Position numbers and translations under genes: made by a program. A DNA stretch of 27,386 nucleotides, taken from the NCBI GenBank assembly GCA_002400675.1, contig NVQY01000008.1, positions 2,225 to 29,610 on the forward strand, read 5' to 3'. The first letter of the stretch is position 1. Every line of letters starts with the position of its first letter. Shown one piece after another: positions 24,057 to 27,386 of this stretch. The DNA comes from Paracoccaceae bacterium. Lineage in GTDB: Bacteria; Pseudomonadota; Alphaproteobacteria; Rhodobacterales; Rhodobacteraceae. Below the pieces are notes generated by a model. The model was not told the DNA's origin and did no database searches. It worked only from the letters and a program-made list of their open reading frames with translations.

Positions 24057-24354
24057 TCGCAAACCAAACGCCGCCAGCCGCGCCGCAACCCTGCTGAAAG
24101 AGCACCGCCATAGCATCGACCGCCTTGACGCCATCCTCGTCTATACTCTGGGCGAACGGTTCAAGCACACGCAGGCGGTTGGTGCCCTCAAAGCCGAACA
24201 CGACCTTCCCCCGTCCGATCCAACCCGCGAAGCGCAGCAGATCGCACGACTAGAAGACCTGGCAAATCAGGCCAATCTTGACCCTGAGTTCGCCAAAAGC
24301 TTTCTGAACTTCATCATTCAGGAAGTGATCCAGCACCACAAGAAATACCAATGA
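24049..24354 (+). CDS. Chorismate mutase, AroQ type
   Basis: A 101-residue all-helical chorismate mutase that converts chorismate to prephenate for Phe/Tyr synthesis. Compared with E. coli P-protein mutase numbering, a constant offset of 9 maps the active site: Arg20 (R11), Arg37 (R28), Lys48 (K39), Asp57 (D48), Arg60 (R51) and Glu61 (E52). The helix-3 positions of Ser84 and Gln88 are replaced in the VIQHHKK segment, as is common in short alphaproteobacterial forms. The start is a TTG at 24049 with AAGGA 8 nt upstream; there is no in-frame ATG nearby. It overlaps the GNAT gene by 8 bp, so it is coupled to it. Confidence 0.9.
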   Translation: MTDRKPNAASRAATLLKEHRHSIDRLDAILVYTLGERFKHTQAVGALKAEHDLPPSDPTREAQQIARLEDLANQANLDPEFAKSFLNFIIQEVIQHHKKYQ

Positions 24355-24361
24355 AACCAAC

Positions 24362-24384
24362 GTAGGATGGGTTTTTAACCCATC
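24362..24384 (+). repeat. REP-like GTAG-headed palindrome, copy 3 (variant)
   Basis: GTAG, GATGGGTT, TTT, AACCCATC: perfect 8-bp stem. It has the same GTAG head and GRTGGGT core as the copies at 13685 and 15198 but a different loop. It sits between the chorismate mutase stop and rpsP. Confidence 0.6.
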
Positions 24385-24417
24385 TTTCCCAAGCCATTTA
24401 TCAGGAGACTTAAACCA

Positions 24418-24819
24418 ATGGCCATGAAAATCAGACTTGCCCGTGGCGGCAGCAAAAAACGCCCCTTTTATCGCATCGTCGCGGCCGACAGCCGTATGCC
24501 ACGCGATGGTCGTTTCATCGAAAAGCTGGGCACATATAACCCGCTTTTGCCTAAAGACAGCGAAGAGCGCGTCAAGATGAACATAGAGCGGATCGAATAC
24601 TGGCTGGGTCAGGGCGCACAACCTACCGACCGGATCGCCCGTATGCTTGAAGCCGCCGGCGTGCGTGAAAAGACCGACCGCGCCAACCCCAAGAAAGGCA
24701 CCCCCGGCAAAAAAGCCGTCGATCGCGCCGAAGAAAAGGCCGCCAAGGCAGCCGCAGCCGCAGAAGCCCCAGCAGAGGCACCCGCCGAAGCGCCGGCAGA
24801 AGACGCCGCAGCAGAGTAA
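24418..24819 (+). CDS. rpsP: 30S ribosomal protein S16
   Basis: A 133-residue S16. The conserved domain spans 1-82: [26 protein letters not shown], then [14 protein letters not shown], then [25 protein letters not shown]. The C-terminal 50 residues are a lysine- then Ala/Glu-rich extension with three APAE repeats ([19 protein letters not shown]), longer than in E. coli S16 (82 residues) but usual for alphaproteobacteria. AGGAG lies upstream. It is the head of the ribosomal operon with rimM and trmD, separated from rimM here by hairpins and two tiny ORFs. Confidence 0.98.
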   Translation: MAMKIRLARGGSKKRPFYRIVAADSRMPRDGRFIEKLGTYNPLLPKDSEERVKMNIERIEYWLGQGAQPTDRIARMLEAAGVREKTDRANPKKGTPGKKAVDRAEEKAAKAAAAAEAPAEAPAEAPAEDAAAE

Positions 24820-24835
24820 CGACAGATGGCCAAAC

Positions 24836-24860
24836 CGGACCCATCCCTGCAAGGGGTCCG
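24836..24860 (+). other. Hairpin behind rpsP
   Basis: CGGACCC pairs with GGGTCCG around an 11-nt loop, starting 16 nt after the rpsP stop. No T-run follows. It may stabilise the rpsP message 3' end. Confidence 0.45.
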
Positions 24861-24881
24861 TGGCTGCTGTTAACAATATCG

Positions 24882-24910
24882 CGGCACCGGTGCGTTTCGT
24901 ACCGGTGCCG
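24882..24910 (+). other. Perfect 10-bp hairpin between rpsP and rimM
   Basis: CGGCACCGGT pairs with ACCGGTGCCG around a 9-nt loop (GCGTTTCGT). No T-run follows, so it is more likely a processing or stabilising element, or a Rho-type end, than an intrinsic terminator. Confidence 0.55.
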
Positions 24911-24967
24911 TCTCACGTTCGGGGGCCGGACATTCTGAACCACGGGCAAAACCACGGGAATGTTGCG

Positions 24968-25003
24968 ATGACCACCGATCAACAGCCGGACTGGCCCACC
25001 TGA
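24968..25003 (+). CDS. Possible 11-residue leader peptide coupled to the small membrane ORF
   Basis: ATG at 24968, with GGGAA 7 nt upstream, reads MTTDQQPDWPT and stops at a TGA that overlaps the next ATG (TGATG). It could be a leader ORF delivering ribosomes to the following small gene. Very short and unverified; it may be chance. Confidence 0.3.
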   Translation: MTTDQQPDWPT

Positions 25004-25143
25004 TGTTTCGCCCAATCCGTACCCTTATCCTTATCTTTATCGCCTTTTGGGCCGGTGTTCTTTATGAGCGGTCCCAACAGGTCGACAAATGCCAAAGCCG
25101 TGGTGCCCACCTTGTTGACGGTGTTTGTTTAGGAGACTCGTGA
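25003..25143 (+). CDS. Small single-pass membrane protein (46 residues)
   Basis: A 46-residue protein. A basic start (MFRPIR) leads into one membrane helix ([16 protein letters not shown], 7-22), followed by a soluble tail with two cysteines (Cys30, Cys42) in the pattern [15 protein letters not shown]. By the positive-inside rule the tail faces the periplasm, where the two cysteines could pair. Its TGA overlaps the rimM ATG (TGATG), and the rimM Shine-Dalgarno AGGAG lies inside its last codons. Similar short C...G...G.C tail proteins occur beside rimM in related bacteria as far as I recall, which favours a real gene. Function unknown. Confidence 0.6.
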   Translation: MFRPIRTLILIFIAFWAGVLYERSQQVDKCQSRGAHLVDGVCLGDS

Positions 25144-25649
25144 TGTCTGACGAACTTGTATGCATAGGGGTCATTGTCGGATCCTTCGGGGTGCGCGGCG
25201 ACGTGCGCGTCAAAAGCTTTTGCGCGACCCCCGAAGATATCGAAACCTATTCGCCTTTATTGTCCGAAGACGGCCAGAAAACCTATTCGATCACCCTGAA
25301 CAGCGCGGTAAAACACGGGTTCAGCGCGCGATTGGGCGATGTCACCACCAAGGAACAGGCCGACGCGCTGCACGGTGTGCGCCTGTTCACCACCCGCGAC
25401 CGCCTGCCATCGCTGCCGGACGACGAATACTACTACACCGACCTGATCGGGCTAAAGGTGCTGGACACCGGTGGCGCAGAACTGGGGGTGGTCAAGGATG
25501 TTGTGAACCACGGGGCGGGCGATCTGCTCGAAGTCCACGGGCCCGCCCTTAAGACCTCGGTGTTGCTGCCCTTTACGCTGGTGTCGGTGCCGACCGTCGA
25601 TCTTGCGGCGGGGCGCATCATCGTTGACCCGCCCGACGGGCTGTTGTGA
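25143..25649 (+). CDS. rimM: 16S rRNA processing protein RimM
   Basis: A 168-residue assembly factor that helps mature the 30S head with S19. The N-terminal beta-barrel starts [21 protein letters not shown], where the GxxG(V/I)RGxV(R/K)V motif is diagnostic. The second half is a PRC-barrel domain with [22 protein letters not shown] (about 97-118) and the VLLPF strand, ending in PPDGLL. ATG 25143 has AGGAG 7 nt upstream and overlaps the small upstream ORF; an in-frame ATG at 25125 has no such site. Confidence 0.96.
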   Translation: MSDELVCIGVIVGSFGVRGDVRVKSFCATPEDIETYSPLLSEDGQKTYSITLNSAVKHGFSARLGDVTTKEQADALHGVRLFTTRDRLPSLPDDEYYYTDLIGLKVLDTGGAELGVVKDVVNHGAGDLLEVHGPALKTSVLLPFTLVSVPTVDLAAGRIIVDPPDGLL

Positions 25650-25662
25650 GTCGCGTTGAACC

Positions 25663-26442
25663 ATGCGCCTGATCCTGCACCCCGGATTCCACAAGACCGG
25701 CACCTCAACCGTGCAGGCAACCCTACGCCAAAATCGCGCCACCCTGCGCACCCATCTAAAGGTACTCCTGCGCCCCGACATGGCCGCCACCTGCGAAGCC
25801 GCCCGCATCTATTCGCGCAGCCGTGACGCGCTGGATCTGGCATTGTTCCGTTATGAGGTGGCGCAACTGGGCGACAGCTGGGACCCAAACGACCCACGCC
25901 CGGTTTTGATGGCGTCCGAAGACCTGTCCGGCCACATGCCCGGACGATACGGGTTGAAGGACTACAGCGCCACGCCCGAGTTGATGAAAACACTGGTAAC
26001 AACGCTGGGCGAAATCCACCCCGAACTGACCACCACGCTTTTCTTTTCTACCCGCGCGCCCGGACCTTGGCTGGCCAGTTGCCACGCGCAACACCTGCGA
26101 GCCTCGCGGATGACCCAAAGCGCGGATGAATACGCCGAAAGCCACCGTCAATCCGGCGATCTGAACCGGATCATAGATCGCATTGCCGCGAAAACCGCCC
26201 CCGGCATGGTTTATCGCTGCGCGCTGGAGGACAGCCGGTCCCGCCCGCTGGGTCCGCTGGACCCGCTTCTTGATCTGATCGACCTGCCACAATCGGTGCG
26301 GGTTGGATTGCACGCGGTCCCGCCCACCAACACCGCCCTGCCGCCCGATTGCGCCGCGCAGTTGCTGGCCCTGAACCGCAGCACCAGCGATGACAAATCC
26401 GTCCACATCGCCAAGCAGGCGCTGATCCGGGGGCTATGGTAA
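25663..26442 (+). CDS. PAPS-dependent sulfotransferase-like protein, copy 1
   Basis: A 259-residue soluble protein with no signal peptide. The N-terminus carries a sulfotransferase 5'-phosphosulfate loop, HPGFHKTGTSTVQ (6-18), with Lys11 and Thr14/Ser15. The 3'-phosphate motif STRAPGPWLASCH (129-141) has Arg131 and Ser139 eight residues apart, as in known sulfotransferases. Between them SEDLSGHMPGR (85-95) is shared with the next gene; its Glu86 or His91 could be the catalytic base. The acceptor is unknown. It starts 13 bp after rimM with only a weak ribosome site, and its stop overlaps the next start (TAATG). Sequence calls are by motif, so the function is likely but unproven. Confidence 0.75.
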   Translation: MRLILHPGFHKTGTSTVQATLRQNRATLRTHLKVLLRPDMAATCEAARIYSRSRDALDLALFRYEVAQLGDSWDPNDPRPVLMASEDLSGHMPGRYGLKDYSATPELMKTLVTTLGEIHPELTTTLFFSTRAPGPWLASCHAQHLRASRMTQSADEYAESHRQSGDLNRIIDRIAAKTAPGMVYRCALEDSRSRPLGPLDPLLDLIDLPQSVRVGLHAVPPTNTALPPDCAAQLLALNRSTSDDKSVHIAKQALIRGLW

Positions 26443-27236
26443 TGCCGCGCCGGATTGTCATCCACGCCGGGTTCCACAAGACCGCGACCTCTAGCGTGCA
26501 GCAGATCCTGCGGGTCAACCGGCCTTTGCTGAAACCGGTGATGCGTTCGGTCCTCAAGGGTGGGATGACCGACCTGATCCACGCCGCGCGCGGGTATTCG
26601 ACGTGGCGCGACCCGCTGACGCTGGAAAAATTCGCGCGGCGATTCGAGGCGCTGTTGTCACACCAGTCGAACATGCCCCGGCGCACACTCTGCCTGTCCG
26701 CCGAAGAACTGGCCGGTCACATGCCGGGCCGCGGGGCGCTGGTTGACTACACCGCCGCCGCGGTTCTGGCGGCTGAAATGATGCGTATCGCCGGTCAGCT
26801 TTTCCCAGAGGCGGACCTCGCGCTGTTCTATTCCACCCGCGCGCCCAAAGCATGGCTGCACAGCGCCTATTGGGAACATGTCAAATCCTCGTCGATGACG
26901 CTCGGCTGGAACGAGTTCGCCGACACCTACGGTGCCGCGGGCGATCTGGACCGCGTGGTGGATGACATCGCCGCCGCACATCCCGGCAAGGTGCATCGCG
27001 CCCGGCTTGAACAAAGCGCGCACCTGCCTGCCGGACCGGCCACGCCGGTGCTGGACCTGTGCGGCGTGACGCGTGATGTCCAGACCCGCCTGACCCTGCC
27101 GCCCCCCGCCAACCAACAACGTGACGAAGCGGTTTTGCTTGCACTTCTGGCCGCCAACCGCGACTACCCGGACCGTGACGCCCGACAGGCCGCCAAGCTG
27201 GCGATCCTGAAGGCCATACAGGAGGAAACAAGGTGA
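26442..27236 (+). CDS. PAPS-dependent sulfotransferase-like protein, copy 2
   Basis: A 264-residue paralogue of the preceding gene. The 5'-loop is HAGFHKTATSSVQ (8-20) with Lys13, the shared central motif is AEELAGHMPGR (87-97), and the 3'-phosphate motif is STRAPKAWLHSAYWEH (131-146) with Arg133 and Ser141. ATG 26442 overlaps the previous stop (TAATG) with GGGGG about 8 nt upstream; ATG 26436 is less well placed. It ends in GTGA overlap with trmD. The conservation of both PAPS motifs in both copies, against otherwise modest identity, suggests two working enzymes with different acceptors rather than one decaying copy. Confidence 0.75.
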   Translation: MPRRIVIHAGFHKTATSSVQQILRVNRPLLKPVMRSVLKGGMTDLIHAARGYSTWRDPLTLEKFARRFEALLSHQSNMPRRTLCLSAEELAGHMPGRGALVDYTAAAVLAAEMMRIAGQLFPEADLALFYSTRAPKAWLHSAYWEHVKSSSMTLGWNEFADTYGAAGDLDRVVDDIAAAHPGKVHRARLEQSAHLPAGPATPVLDLCGVTRDVQTRLTLPPPANQQRDEAVLLALLAANRDYPDRDARQAAKLAILKAIQEETR

Positions 27237-27386
27237 GCGACAAAGCCAACCCACCATCACGCTCATTAGGCCGCAAGACCATCAGCGTCTCGGCCACGCC
27301 ACGCGATCTGATGGCCCCCAACCCGGACCTCAAGGACGTGTGGAAAGCCAAGGTGATCACCCTGTTCCCATCAGCCTTTCCCGGCG
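27233..27386 (+). CDS. trmD: tRNA (guanine-N1)-methyltransferase, 5' part
   Basis: Cut by the window edge; 51 codons are visible. TrmD makes m1G37 in tRNAs reading CNN/CCN/CGG-type codons and prevents +1 frameshifting. The diagnostic start VITLFPSAFPG lies at residues 41-51, preceded by a 40-residue polar extension (VSDKANPPSRSLGRK...) that Rhodobacteraceae TrmD proteins commonly carry. The GTG start at 27233 has AGGAGGAA upstream and overlaps the sulfotransferase-like stop (GTGA). Confidence 0.9.
   Translation, partial: MSDKANPPSRSLGRKTISVSATPRDLMAPNPDLKDVWKAKVITLFPSAFPG

Noticed and set aside
24647..25003. A 118-codon frame running through rpsP and the gap
   Set aside because: Most of it is the out-of-frame reading of the Ala/Glu/Lys-rich S16 tail; only its last 11 codons, with their own ATG and ribosome site, are kept as a tentative leader.
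5972..27236. Heparinase-like and sulfotransferase-like genes as one sulfated-glycan pathway
   Set aside because: They are 18 kb apart in different housekeeping operons, and the heparinase-like protein has no export signal; a link would be guesswork.

Overview
The window looks like chromosomal DNA of an alphaproteobacterium of the Rhodobacteraceae (Roseobacter-type). The basis is the gene order rsmB-heparinase-purH-lspA-DUF3035 lipoprotein-M16-M16, the split Fo operon atpI-atpB-atpE-atpF'-atpF standing apart from F1, the order ffh...chorismate mutase-rpsP-rimM-trmD, and high-GC codon use. No tRNA, rRNA, CRISPR array, transposase, integrase or phage gene is visible. Coding density is very high and no gene-free stretch exceeds 300 bp; the longest gaps (194 bp at 16355-16548, 143 bp at 21169-21311, 148 bp at 24820-24967, 149 bp at 9789-9937) hold promoters, dyads, hairpins and repeats.

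Left part (1-9330): a secreted cupin faces a long minus-strand housekeeping cluster. In transcription order this is an RsmB-type rRNA methyltransferase, a heparinase II/III-like protein, purH, lspA, a BamF-like lipoprotein and two overlapping exported M16 peptidase-like proteins. The M16 pair has complementary active-site lesions, which suggests an obligate heterodimer. A DUF1674 (SdhAF4-like) gene diverges from rsmB.

Middle part (9330-13700): an Lrp/AsnC regulator diverges from alanine dehydrogenase with a perfect 9+9 dyad between them. A LysR gene diverges from a small DUF1330 gene around a LysR-type dyad. mscL and a Nu-class-like glutathione transferase follow. A bidirectional terminator separates the transferase from the Fo operon (13707-16354, minus), which carries two copies of a GTAG-headed REP-like hairpin and a nested hairpin behind atpE.

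Accessory regulatory part (16549-21168): GcvA-type LysR/DUF1127, an ArsR regulator whose 3' end overlaps a convergent EamA transporter, LysR/azoreductase, and a small membrane protein.

Right part (21206-27386, plus strand): ffh behind a hairpin-rich leader, two tandem GNAT acetyltransferases, chorismate mutase, rpsP, a chain of two tiny ORFs coupled to rimM, two tandem sulfotransferase-like genes and the start of trmD. Most of these junctions overlap (ATGA, TGATG, TAATG, GTGA), so the segment from rpsP to trmD probably behaves as one translationally coupled operon. The least expected items are the paired PAPS-sulfotransferase-like genes inside the rimM-trmD operon, the conserved small transmembrane ORF ahead of rimM, and a 31-nt repeat found in the same sense behind two unrelated genes.
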